Of a stretch of DNA of 64,000 nt, positions 1-11,345 are shown one piece after another. Numbering within the stretch: the first letter of the stretch is position 1; every line of letters begins with the position of its first letter. Under the pieces are notes generated by a model. It did no database searches and was not told the DNA's origin. It saw only the letters and a program-made list of their open reading frames with translations. This stretch comes from Campylorhamphus procurvoides. Taxonomy: Eukaryota; Chordata; Aves; Passeriformes; Dendrocolaptidae. The position numbers were made by a program, and so were the translations under genes. The DNA is taken from the NCBI GenBank assembly GCA_013396655.1, contig WBMV01004154.1:584045-648044 (forward strand), given 5' to 3'.

Positions 1-1623
1 CCTGAGCTGTGCCAGCACCCAGTTAATTCCGAGTTGTCAATTTACTTCAGTGCTGCTTTCCATCACTTAGCCTTTGAAGAAACATTAAGCTGTTCAAATT
101 GCCATCCCCTTAATTTTTTTTTTTTTAAGTTATATTTATCCTCAGTTCTTTGGCAGTGAGTAGCTGACACAATAGGATTATTCCAAGCATTAAATTACAA
201 TTTGGGAGAGTTCCTGCTTGCTATGTCTCTTTTTCAGAACCCTCCTGACTTGTCGTGTGCTCACAGTGTCAAAAAATATTCCTGACTCCCATCCCCTGCT
301 TTCCCCCCCACACCTTTTCCATAGAGTCTGGTTACACAATTCCCCTTGAATTGCTCCTCCCTTCCAACGTTTGGCTGTGATCAGAGGTTTAAATCCTTGT
401 TGTGGTAGCCCAGCCACCCCTTTTCTCCTGCATTAATACTGTACTGATGCTTAAACATAAAAGCTCACTGTAAGCTGTGAATGTCAGCGAGATGGAAATT
501 GAAAGTGAAGGTTCCAGGGAGACTGGCCGGGTAACAACTGATGCGTTGTGACTGTTTTTATAGTTGGTCATGATGCATACAGTATGTGAAGTTCCCATCT
601 GTACTGGTGTCTGCCCACCAGCCACCCTGCCACATTCGCAAAAGTGGCTCCAGCACCGAGCGCAATAGGAACAGAACTGCAGATGCCTCCCTTTAGCCCA
701 AATTCCTTTTGACAATGTTCACATCCAGTTAGGGCCCAAAGTGCTTGTACTTGTCAGGAGGGATAAGGAGTGAGGAAAGTAGTCCCTTTTCAAGAGCGAA
801 ACAGAATCGCCAAAGGAAATATTTTCTCTTCTTCCCCCCTTCCTTTCCCTCTTCAGCCGCCCCCGCCTTTGCAACTCCCTGTCTTCCCCTGCCTCCTCCA
901 CAGATGCAGTGTCCAAAACAAGAAAAGGAAAAAAAAAGAGAAAAAAATAATTAAATTGGCATCACTGATACAGCTCTACAGCAATTGTCTTGTCTTTTTT
1001 TTTTTTCTCCAGCAATTGGTGGGGAAAGGGAATGCAACTGGGAGCAAGGCAGTGAGGGAAGGTTTTGGATTTGACAGAGCTGACTACAACAGCCCACAGG
1101 AGACATATCGTGCCCATGAGCTCTGGGATTCAGCTACAGGGGGATTTGCTGTCCCTAGTGGGTTGCTTAGCTGGGTGACAGGAATGGGTGCATTTCCTAT
1201 GCTATTTGAAGCTATTTTGATTCCACCCACACAGATATCATTTGGCTAGAAACAAAATCCATTTCCCTTTATATCCTTGTCCTTTCTTTCCTCTCCCCAC
1301 CCCCTCCCCCCCCGCCTTTTTCTTGATTTTAATTTATTTATGGATCATTTAATGAATAAAGGCAATGACACTTGTGTTCATGACATAGAGTCAGAACTCG
1401 ATGATTTTCTGGTTCTCACACCTGATGACAGGTCTATGATCCTCAGCTTGCTCTGACTGCAGCTCAGTGACTCAAGTCTCCCTACCTGTAAAAGAGCAGA
1501 ATAATGCACAACTCTTTCAGTAGAGGAATCAGAAAGATGTGTTCCTCAGCCTTTGTTTGGAGGATTTCTGGTGACTGATGCATTAGATAGCAAAGCAGGT
1601 TTCAGTAAATAAGACATTTTAAT
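1..1623. other. Unique AT-rich DNA with a pyrimidine/purine-biased tract
   Basis: No gene is recognised. A pyrimidine-rich tract runs from about 825 to 905 and switches directly to a purine/A-rich tract at about 915-955. A second C/T-rich run with a long C stretch lies at 1277-1322. A 159-codon plus-strand open frame (770-1249) is carried by these tracts: Pro-, Lys- and Phe-rich low-complexity protein, no domain, no splice support. I do not regard it as coding. The rest is ordinary unique sequence. Confidence 0.6.
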
Positions 1624-1941
1624 ACATAGAATCATGGAACAGTTTGTGTTGGAGGGAACTTAAAGCCTGCCCAGTTCTACTCCCTGCTGTGGGCAGGGAC
1701 ACCTTCCACACTCCTAGGTTGCACCAAGCCCTGTCCACCCTGGCCTTTTCACTCCCAGGGATGGAGCAGCCACAGCTTCTCTGAGCAATCTGTGCCAGGG
1801 TGTCACCACACTCACAGCCAAGAATTTCTTCCTCATATCCCATCTAAGCTTTTTCTCTTTCAGTGTGAGGCCATTCCCCCTCGTCACTTGATACCCTTGT
1901 CAAAAGTCCCTCTCCAGCTCACTTGGACCCCCTTGAAGGCT
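1624..1941 (-). repeat. CR1 LINE 3' fragment, class A
   Basis: This is a 5'-truncated copy of the chicken-repeat-1 non-LTR retrotransposon, inverted relative to the window. Its 3' tail is at the left (CATAGAATCATGGAAC). It then shows the usual landmarks: GGGCAGGGACACCTTCCA, GGTTGCACCAAGCCC, GGGATGGAGCAGCCACAG, AAGAATTTCTTCCTC and CTCCAGCTCACTTGGACC. It breaks off inside the C-terminal coding/3'UTR part. Open frames within it are remnants of the element and not host genes. Confidence 0.95.
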
Positions 1942-4298
1942 TTAGCATATTAATAAGTGTTTATAATCAAAGAAATGCTGACAGCTGTGACATTTCTACA
2001 GTACTCATCCTGCAAAGTTCCCTCACCCTAATCCAGTGTTCTCACCTGAGCATACCTGATGGAGAAGAAACTCCATCCAGTAAGTCTATATGACTTGCAG
2101 AGATCCTTTCCAACTATTCTTACTTCAGTAGAACACTTGATCCTGAGGGAAAATGATAAGAGGAGATTTCCTGTTGACACTGAAGATGATTTGAAGAACC
2201 TAGATTTTTAAATGCACTTGACATGCTGTGCAGCTATCTCCTTTTGTATTCTAAAACCCATAGAAATTCATTAAGTGCTATATACATAAGATATATATAT
2301 GACATATGTGATAAGTATTTTGCGTATACTATATTATATATATAGCATACCTAATAGAATAGAATATAAATTCAGTGGGAATTAAGCTTAATTATACATA
2401 TATATAATTATATAATTTAACACATTAGTAAATTTGAATGCTTTCCCTTAGTTTAATTTTGAGCAGGTATAGAAATTTGGTGAAATTGAGGCACCCAAGC
2501 ACCTTAAATATATTCACACGACAGAAATAATGTTTTCAGTTCTGGCAGGTGTAGTCAGCAAGGTGGCTGAATTGAGATTAAAACAGCAGCAAAGCCAAGA
2601 CTGCTCAGGTTTCTATTTTGGATTATTGTATCACATTAAAAATACTCCTGAATTCCAGTTATTTGGCCGAAGTGATGAAAACTTCCATGTTATTTTACCC
2701 CATGTTCAGGGTAGCCCCACTGTAGCCTCTCAAATCTCTGGTACATGGGACAACAAAGAACATGTTTATGGACACTGCATGTTCTGAAAAACCATTCAAG
2801 CAAAGTAGGCTCAGCTCGACTTTCTGTCACTACTGGTTCCTGAAAATTCAGTTGTCACTTCCTGCTTCCTTGGAAAGAATTGCACTGTTGCACAAGGCAT
2901 CCAGGCTGTTGACACAGTGTAGCAACATGACTGTAAACTTGGAAAATAACCAGAGGGAATAAAAAGGGGAGGAATTCCCCCAACCACCCCAAAACAATCC
3001 CAAACAACCCAAATTCCCAAACAATCTGAAACAATCTTAAAATCTGGAAGACAGTTATGAAGAAACTGGGTTTCCAGATAGTCCTGAAGCCCTGGATTTT
3101 GTTCCTGGAATAGCTGAGTGTGATTTTCCTTCATATTCTCCCAAGCTTGTATTTGATCTGACCCATCTGGTCATCTCATAGTCCTAAAGAGGAAACAGAA
3201 AAGTTCACGGAAGGCAGAAAACAGCAACTTGCACCAGTGTCCAGGCTTCATGCCTTGATGAATCCCTATTTAGTCTCAACATCTGCAGGGATGCTCAGCA
3301 TAGACTTTCATTCCACTTTGCAGAGCAACCATCTGATGGGGGTAGTAAGGGTGATTTATCACTAAGGGATTCAAAGGAAATGAGGCTGCAGAATGGATAA
3401 TGTGTGAACTGGCATTACACAAAAAAAAAAACAACCCTAAAACTAAAGGGAGAAGGAAGAATAGAAGAAAAAGTTTAATGGGGTTAGTATGACTAATATC
3501 TTACCTTCAGTCTTAATGATAAATGAACAAGAGTTCAGTCTTCTGTTTCCATAGTTTAATGTACCCCAAAGTAATTTAAATATTTTTTTTTTATATAGTA
3601 CAAAACCAGACCAGGCAAATCCACACCACCCTCACAAAACTGGCATCATATGTGTTTCCTTCATTGGGAAAACAGTCATTACAATGCTGAGACACTCTGG
3701 GATTTCACTCTGTGGAGGTGGTGGCATAGTCAGCTCAGTCACTGGCATTTGGATGAGATTTAATTAACAGCTTTCCCTCTTTCTCTGCAGTTCACTGAAG
3801 GAAAGGGTTGATGGTAAATGGAGATGGAGATGATCACTTGAAGTTCTCTGAGGTCTTATCTACAACCATAGTTTCTAAAACAATAAATACTCAAGACCAG
3901 TCCACTGCTTCTCACACATAATTTTAAAAAGGGAGATGATCTTGTGTTGAGGTGTTGAATTAATATTCCAGTGGCTCCTTCCTAGACTCCCCATACAATC
4001 TCAGGGAACTAATTTAGGTCCAGCTACCTTCAAGTTTGAGATGCACTCTAAAATCATTTACTGACCTTCCTTCTACATGCAGTGGAGAAGGCAGAAACCA
4101 TGAGGTGGTAACAGATGTGCGTGGGAGGATCTGTTCTCCCCTTCAGGAGATGCTGGATAAAGAACTCATGGTGCATTCCCACAGTTACTTGAAATCATCC
4201 CTGGACTGAGCAGACATGGAAAAGAGCTGTGCTGTCCCTGTTGTACTGTTCCCAACACCTACCTGGTGCTGGAGCAAGCTCTACTGCAGACACTTCAT
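1942..4298. other. Unique DNA with an AT-rich low-complexity core
   Basis: No gene is seen. A TA/ATAT-rich low-complexity patch spans about 2283-2415. An 85-codon plus-strand open frame (2530-2787) has no recognisable domain, no clear splice sites and no start context, and I treat it as chance. A CAAAC/CCAAA-type A/C-rich stretch occupies about 2975-3035, and an A run is at 3421-3432. Confidence 0.5.
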
Positions 4299-4627
4299 GA
4301 TATGATCTCACAAAATGGTTTGGAACTCAAAGTTCACCTAGTTCCAACACCTTGCCACATGCAGGGACACCTTCCACTAGCCCAGGTTGCTCTAAGGCCT
4401 GTCCAACCTGGCCTTGGACACTTCCAGGGATGGGGCAGCCAGAGTTTCTCTGGGCAATCTATGCCAGGGCTTCACCACCTTCACATGGAGGAATTTCTTC
4501 CTAATATATAACTTAAATCTCTCCTCTTTTAGTTAAAAACCATTCTCCTTTGTCCCACCACTATCACATCATGACCTTGCCAAAAACCCTGTTCCAGTCT
4601 TCTTGCAGGCTCGCTTTAGCTACTGGT
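4299..4627 (-). repeat. CR1 LINE 3' fragment, class A
   Basis: Inverted CR1 copy with a worn tail (CACAAAATGGTTTGG). Intact internal landmarks are GGACACCTTCCACTAGCCCA, GGGATGGGGCAGCCAGAG, GGAATTTCTTCCTAA and CTTCTTGCAGGCTCGCTTT. It ends about 330 bp from its 3' end by 5' truncation. The small open frame across 4266-4511 belongs to it. Confidence 0.95.
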
Positions 4628-6051
4628 CTCCTTAGGTGAGAACCTGAAAAGTAGTGTATTTGTCCTTATCATATTTCAAGTGTGATTGTTGAGCACTAGT
4701 GCGAGCATAAGAGGTAGGACAGAGCTGGGACACTCCTTTATGGTGTCAGACAGACTCACAGAGATATTAAAGTTCAGGAAGAACTGAGGGAGTTTTCCTC
4801 TAAATCATCATTTTAGGTTGCTCACAGCACGTGAGATGAATTCCACCTGTAGACTTAAGTCTGAAGCATTTTCTTAAAGATGCACAAATGAGCTCACCAA
4901 GGATTGGAAAGCAGGACTAGACTTCACTAAATATCTTGTTTCTATTCATGTAATAATGTAGCTGAAATAATACTTATTTCAAGCTAAAGTGTCCCCAGGG
5001 TTCACTGTGTTGGATGCCCTGCTGTCAAGTTGGTTGTATTCCCATTTTTCCTCACTCTTCCTGTGCTGGCAGGTGAAACAGGGCTAGGACACTTTCACTG
5101 GCTTTCGTATCTCTTACCATGGTCCAGCCATCCATACCTAAATCCTCTTACTGTCTAAAAGGGACCCAAACTGACTATTAGAGTGTTATAAGCCAGCTCC
5201 TGGACAACGGCAGGGACTTTTTGGGACAGTGCTGGATTCCTTGGGCTAAAAAGAAGTCAGTGGCCACTCTAATAGAAAAAAAAAATAATAAGCTCCTATG
5301 CTAAATGACTGGACATCAAGCCAACCCATTGCAAAGGTTTCCAGACCCTTCAGTACAAATGAGCAGTGAATTTTCACATTAAAACTATGCAAAAGTCCTT
5401 GTTGTAGCACACAACCAAGTGGTGTTTTGTTTCTTTAAATTTTACTGGGGATTTTTAGGAGGAAATTAGGAGCTGATAACTACCAGGGAATTTTAGGAGG
5501 AAGAAAAATGAAAGCTGTGTTTGCACAGGTTTGTGCAGTTGGAAATAGCTGAGTTTCACATGCCTCTGGCTCTTCTGTTGGCTTCCAGCTACTGCAGTTT
5601 ACTACTTCGTCATTTGGCTCAAGTGTAGATGTAGGAACTTTTCCACTCAGTGCACAAAAAGAAAATATAAACCCTTCTTGTGACACAATTCCATTCTTTA
5701 CCCTTTTTTAATTTCTTCCACTGACACCCCTAGTGCCTGTTTAGGCAGGGAGAGTCCTCTGCTTTCTTGGTGATCAGAGTTGGGATTGTGTATGATACAT
5801 GAGCAGAAGGGTACAGAAAAAAATGAAATGTGTGAAATTGCCTTCCAGTCCTGACCCAGAGGGACTGTCCATAGACTGGAAAAGTCCACACACACAATGT
5901 TCATTCATCTTCCCTGTTCACTGTATGAAGACTGTCAGCAGGAGTGCCAGTCTGTATCAGCAGAGTGATGTGCCATTTATCTGCATGGACTCTAACAAGT
6001 CATTTTATGTAGCCTAGGACAGCAAATATGGTGAAAACAATGTTCAGCTGC
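4628..6051. other. Unique DNA; left member of a diverged local duplication
   Basis: No gene is recognised. The segment at about 5624-5700 resembles 6429-6510 in the same orientation; see the separate repeat entries. Open frames of about 68 codons on the minus strand (5480-5904) have no support. Confidence 0.5.
5624..5693 (+). repeat. Diverged local duplication, copy 1
   Basis: About 68 bp aligns by eye at roughly 75 percent identity, with one gap, to 6429-6497. Shared blocks are CTTTTCCA, TGCACAAAA and TGACACAAT in the same order and spacing. It is not part of a CR1 copy. It could be a local segmental duplication or two relics of an unknown old interspersed repeat. Confidence 0.5.
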
Positions 6052-6210
6052 TTCTTCATCCCTGGAATTGTTCAAATCTAGGTTGGATGGGGCTTGGAGA
6101 AACCTGGTCTAGTGTGAGGTGTTCCTCTCCATGGCAACAGGGTTGGAACGAGGCACTATTTAAGGTCTCTTCCTTCAGGTCACACCAAACTATGATTCTG
6201 TGATTCTATA
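6052..6210 (+). repeat. CR1 LINE 3' end, class A-like
   Basis: Plus-oriented CR1 tail. It runs from CTTCATCCCTGGAATTG through AGGTTGGATGGGGCTTGGAG and CCATGGCAACAGGGTTGGAA to the 3' repeats ACTATGATTCTGTGATTCTA. About 160 bp remain. The stretch before the tail carries a small extra segment (CTTCAGGTCACA) compared with other copies. Confidence 0.92.
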
Positions 6211-6428
6211 TCCTGAGTCAAATTTAAGTCAGCAATCTGAAGTAAAGCACTTGTTATCTCATAGTAAATACTCTTGAAGACTTTCGAGACCATTACAAGT
6301 CCTTTTGGTGCTCTCTCTGCTGTTAGAACTGTGTTCTACTCTTATTCTGGGTGTATTTAGACACATTCTGGACCTTTGATATGAATCTATCAATCAGACT
6401 TGTCATACTGTGTTGTCTTTCAGATTAA

Positions 6429-6497
6429 GGCTAGAAGTGGGAGCTTTTCCATTGACTGCACAAAAGGAAATGTTGATCCCTCTTATGACACAATCCT
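6429..6497 (+). repeat. Diverged local duplication, copy 2
   Basis: This is the partner of 5624-5693, lying about 800 bp downstream in direct orientation. It keeps the shared blocks CTTTTCCA, TGCACAAAA and TGACACAAT. No target-site duplications or terminal repeats are evident around either copy. Confidence 0.5.
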
Positions 6498-8103
6498 TTC
6501 AGTCTGCTTCTTAACTTTTTGACAGAGAGAAAAAACCCTTTTGAGTGATATCTCCTGCTTAGCCCTATCTTTGAGTCAGGTTATTTCTTTAACTGGCTGT
6601 ATTGGCTGTCTTTGAGTGTCAGTCATTTCAGATGAAGCTCTGTCTGCTTGTTCTCTGTCTCAGAAATAGAAGGCTCTGAAGACTCAGAGTATAAAACTGA
6701 AGTCTATGAACTCAGCCTGGCTATCCTCTTTTCCTTCTTTTAAAACTAAATGAGAAATGTTCAAGCATCTTTGCAGTATTTCTGTCCTGTACTACCACAC
6801 AGCACTGCAGTAGATGAGGCAGGATAGTCCACTCTATAGCTTGCTGTTAACTGGGCTAGCTGGTTCGAAAAACAATCTCATTATAGTCTGGCAAATAGGT
6901 TTTTTTTCATTCTTGCATGATGGTGGTGAGGCCCTGGCACAGGTTATGTCAGCCATATCTCTTCCTCTCTCCTTTCCAGTTTCAATGCACAGTAAAAAAG
7001 GAGGTGGGTAGAAGGATTCAAATTGTGGATGTCTGCCTGGGCTATCCTCCTTCATGTATGAATTTCTAATTTATCCTGGTTTCCTTCAGGAAACATGGAT
7101 TCACACATAAGTCTCCTCCTCCATAAAGAAGAGAAATTCATTTGTCAGGTGTCTGTTTTCAAATTTGTGCCATACAAAGGTCTTTCTTTTGACTGTAAAA
7201 AGTTTTGAATAGAATTTGGGGTTGATATTCTCAGCACATCTTAAAATCAGTCTCTTCAGAACTCATTATGCAGATTAAAGTGACTGAATTTCCTGTGCAG
7301 CAATAATTAATTCTGCTTAACTTTAGAAAACTTGGGAAAAGTTAAGTGCCTTAAGTAGGTACCCACTCAGTGGTAAAACATCTGAGCCAGCTCATGGAAA
7401 AAGTTGAGGGAAGTGGTTGGTACGAAACAATCTGCACTTTGGTTTGGGGAATTCAGAGAATGATGTCCAAGGCAAGAAAGTTTCATTTTGGCATAAGTCT
7501 CTAAATCAAACCTTTGGGCACACACAGTGAGTGCAGTGTTTTTACACCTGCAGGAGAGGAGCTGCCAACACTCATCTTTTACATAATGGCCCCGTGGTTA
7601 AAGCAATGGCCTGGGAAGCTCAGAACTGCAGTTACAGGGAAGTTTTAGCCTGAGAAAAGTTTAAATCTATTCTTCCCATGCCTCTGCAGTGTGCTTTAAC
7701 CAGGTATATCAAAACCATGTTGGGTGGAGGGAAGGAATCTCTCACCTTTCCATCTAACACAGGCCATGGTTAACCATGTACAGAGACACAAGGAGAGCAG
7801 ACCTGGACAAATTAATATTGTGGTTTATCAGGTGGGAGGCTTAGCCAGGAAGGGGGAATAATGGATTCTGGGCTCTGCTTTTCCACACTACTTGCTATAG
7901 TCAGTGTTCAGCAAATGTTTGCAAAATGCATAAGATAATCCAAGCTGTTCTTTAATGCTGGGCCTCTCCTGAAGGAAAAGGTGCACCTGCAGTGAGGTAT
8001 TCTGGCTCCTCAGATAGGTGTTACCTAAGGCTGTGGGACAATCTGGGAGGTCCCATTTATCCACCTAATCATCACACGTAGCAAACTGGTTCAAAAATGG
8101 TTC

Positions 8104-8152
8104 AAATCTACAGTAAATTTACCTTCCAATCTACAGTAAGTTTACCTTCAGA
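8104..8152 (+). repeat. Short tandem duplication (about 25 bp, two copies)
   Basis: CAAATCTACAGTAAATTTACC is followed at once by CAATCTACAGTAAGTTTACC. The two units differ at one substitution and one indel, a typical replication-slippage duplication. Confidence 0.8.
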
Positions 8153-8412
8153 ATTTCTGGTATGAGATCAAATTATGGCCACACAATGCAAAAAAATGGG
8201 TGGATTTTAGACTACAATTAAAGTATGTACTCTTTGGTATCTATTGTGACTATGGTGTCTATAGAGCCTGTAGTGTAAATGGTCACATGATACAAATGTT
8301 TATGGTTATGTTCTAGTCAACAGAAACCCGGTCACTACAACCCATGGAAGACAGAGAAATTCAGTTCATGCTTAGGTAGATCTCAGGTCAGCAGATTCAC
8401 TCTCCAGTTCAC

Positions 8413-8484
8413 TTTTTGTCTTTGTTTGTGGTGGGGTTTTTGTTTCTGTTTGTTTGTTGGTTTGTTTTTGTTTTTGTTTTTTTT
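8413..8484 (+). repeat. GTTT / TTTTG-rich simple sequence
   Basis: An imperfect run of TTTG and TTTTTG units is interrupted by a GGTGGGG patch. On the minus strand this reads as CAAAA-type A-rich sequence. No CR1 body is attached. Confidence 0.85.
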
Positions 8485-9744
8485 GGGTGTTAATATACTG
8501 CCAAAGTACTCACCTGAATGTCTTCTTGTTATAAAATCCCATGTTATAAAATGAGTGAAATAGCTTCCTACCTCGAAGACAGAGTATTTGTTGGGATATC
8601 CTGTATGAGCTCAGGGGGAAAATGCATTTTCCAGCAGACCTAGGATGACACATCACCACTGAGGAAACGAAACACACAGAAAAGTGAAGGATCCCACTTG
8701 TCAATAGAATTCTCTCCTCCTCTGGCACAATGAGGGAGGTTTATGCGCTCCTTAGAGGATAAAGGATCCAAATGAAGCTGAAATGGCACATAGATGTTGC
8801 CAGTAGGTGTTTCATTCGGGTGTGAATCCCCACTGTTTGCACCAGGGAAGTTAAGGGTGAACATAAACTATCAAATATCTTTATAAACTCAGTCCACACC
8901 AAATGCACACATATATTAGATGCACAATTTTTAAATGCAGCACAGACTTTGCACACCATTTTGAATAATTTGGGTAAAATAAAATATTGATTAATGATTA
9001 AGCAAATGAGCAGCATCTGTTCTTAAAGCATGGAATCTTTGGATGAAGAATAGGCAGTCAGGGAACTAAAGCTTTGATGCAGCAATGTGTGTGACAAAGG
9101 AAGAAGGTGTATCTGCACAGGTGGCAAAGTCTTGCATGTCTTAGCTTTGCAGTGCTCCAGTGGCTTTTCTAATGCTATTTTAATGTTTTGTTCAAGCATG
9201 GATGGGCACGTATGCCTGTGCACGTGGAATAGAACAAAATAGACATGAATCAGGGTTTTTTTTTTTCCCTTGCAGATCATAAAAAACCTCTATAGACACA
9301 CAATACTGTTGTAAAGGCTCACAATTTGCATTCCAGAAACATCACAGGGCATGTTTTCAACATTAGTTTTCTATAGATATTCAGAGGGATCACTCTAAAC
9401 TGTAGCCACAGAAAATGTCCTGTGCTCATCTCCAAAGTTATTAATATTTTTTATAGTTTCTGTGTAAGAAAAAGTTTATAGTATGTGGACATAAAAAGAT
9501 TACTCTTCCCAGGTCTCCTCTTCTTGAAGTAAACTAGATGGTAAAACCATATACTTTGTTTCTTTTCCAGTGTAGTTCCCCTTGAAGTAGAAGCGAAACC
9601 AAGAATCCCTCACTGTGAACTTTAGCTTTTCAGTGTTAAAAATATGAATAAAACAGGAACAAAAAAAAAATGAAAAAAATTTGTTAATATGGTCATACCA
9701 TTGCTAGTGTGCTAAAGGCAGGTGCAGCCCAAATTCAAATAATA

Positions 9745-10013
9745 AAATCATAGAAACACAGAATGGTTTGCATTGAAAGGGACTTTAAAGACCACTGCAT
9801 TCTCCCCACTGCCATGAGCAGGGACACCTTCCACTAGGCCAGGTTGCTCCAAGCCCCATCCAACCTGGCCTTGGACAATTCCAGGGATGGGGCAGCCACA
9901 ACTTCTCTGGGAAACTCGTACCAGGGCCTGCCTACCCTTACTGGGAAGAACTTCCTCCTAATATCCAATCTAAACCTAGTAGCTCTTGGTTTGAAGCCAT
10001 TACCCCTTGTCCT
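9745..10013 (-). repeat. CR1 LINE 3' fragment, class A
   Basis: Inverted CR1 beginning at its tail (AAATCATAGAAACACAGAAT). It contains GAGCAGGGACACCTTCCACT, GGGATGGGGCAGCCACAACT, GAAGAACTTCCTCCTAATAT and AAGCCATTACCCCTTGTCCT. It then breaks abruptly into unrelated purine-rich sequence (AGAGAAGAGGGAGAAGG). Overlapping plus and minus open frames across 9834-10179 come from this copy. Confidence 0.95.
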
Positions 10014-11123
10014 AGAGAAGAGGGAGAAGGTGAGCAGCTGCAAAGGAATTCCAGCTCTCAAGGACATGTTCCACAATAAAGAGTTTCTGGAGAGAGAACT
10101 GGGTCTCCTTAGTCTCCCGGTTCCAGACTACACAGAGCAAAGATGTTTTGATGTAGGCACAGGCACTTATGGAACCTGAACCTCCAAGTCACAAAACTCA
10201 GTGTATTGCAGGTCAGCAACAAATGATCAAATGACCAAAACAGATTCTTTAGTGTTCATTGTGCAATAATTTTCCATACTGGGATTCACATTCCTGAAGT
10301 AGGTTTAACCCACCTTTTCAATTATTTTGTCAAACTATTTGTAGAGTATTTCCAAGAGACAGAGAAGCCATTCCTACTCAGTCTGAGGAGGGATGGGAAT
10401 ATGCTGAAATAAGCACAATGGGGATGAGCACAGTCACCTTGGTGGGATTTCTGTGTGTATAAGGATGTGCTTGAAAAATGTGACTTGCTGCCTCCTTTTC
10501 CAATCCTGAGCATCCCAACACACCTGCTGACTTTAGTGCTGCTGCTGCAACATCTGGATGGGGCTATGATCAGATCCAGGCTCTGCAAATCTCTTTGGTG
10601 GCACAAAAGCTTACAGCATCATGGCAAGGCGGACGGAATGGATTTCCTTTGATTGTGTCATATGCTCACAGGGATTTAGCAGAAGCAGAGGAATGGAGCT
10701 GCTCTATTCTTAGTGCCAGGAGGACAGATGACGCAGCCACTGAAATGCTGTCACTTCTGCCACCAGCAAGCTTTGCAGGCATAGACAGACAAGAGGCCAA
10801 GAATTAAATGAACAGGGGAAAGGATATTCCTTTCTGCAAGAGCCCTGCAGCCCTCCCCTGTCATGGCTATGGCTGGGACCATGTTGAAGGCTGTCCCCTG
10901 CCCTGTGGGTTTGCCTGTGAGCTGAGCAGAGTGAGGGATTGGAGCTTGTCTGACAGGGTCAGGTGGAAAGAGAATCTGCCTGCAAGGCAGTCCAAGTTCT
11001 ACCCCTGCCCGGTCTTCCTGCTGGTGATCAGTTCCCTTTCATATTACACCTGGCTTTGGCTATTTCACGAGCCATGCCATTATTTTTCCTCTTGTGAATA
11101 TTAAGCAACAAGGCAATCTCAAA
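10014..11123. other. Unique, somewhat more GC-rich segment
   Basis: No gene is recognised. Short plus-strand open frames at 10595-10807 and 10808-11104 follow each other but share no phase and no splice signals, and they show no domain. Base composition here is slightly richer in G and C than the neighbourhood, without CpG enrichment. Confidence 0.45.
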
Positions 11124-11345
11124 TGATAGAATGGTTCAGGTTGTAAAAGACCTTAAAGGTCACCTTGTTCTAACCCCCTGGCATGGGGAGGGACATCTTC
11201 CACTACACCAGGTTGCTCCAAACCTCATCCAACCTGTCCTTGGAGACTTCCAGGGATGGGGCAGCCAGAGTTTCTCTGGGCAGCCTGTGCCAGGGCCTCC
11301 CCACTATCAGATTAAAGAATTTCTTTCTAATGTTCAGCTAAACCA
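11124..11345 (-). repeat. CR1 LINE 3' fragment, class A
   Basis: Inverted CR1 tail starting ATGATAGAATGGTTCAGG. It continues with GGACATCTTCCACTACACCA, GGGATGGGGCAGCCAGAG and GCAGCCTGTGCCAGGGCC. It ends near AAAGAATTTCTTTCTAATGT. Confidence 0.95.

Larger units (their letters stand above)
6211..9744. other. Long unique segment without a recognised gene
   Basis: No coding exon is supported. The stretch holds copy 2 of the local duplication (6429-6497), a tandem doubling of about 25 bp at 8104-8152, and a GTTT/TTTTG-rich simple-sequence run at 8413-8484. Several 70-90 codon minus-strand frames overlap one another at 8510-9280 in different phases. That is the pattern of chance open frames in AT-rich DNA. 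Confidence 0.5.

Noticed and set aside
770..1249. 159-codon plus-strand open frame
   Set aside because: Its first half is Pro, Lys and Phe runs from pyrimidine and A/T tracts. No domain, no splice edges, no start context.
7586..7660. tRNA-like box A text (CCCCGTGGTTAAAGCAATGG)
   Set aside because: No box B (GTTCRANTC), no foldable cloverleaf and no clear SINE core follows. It could be a very old tRNA-derived SINE head, but is not supportable.
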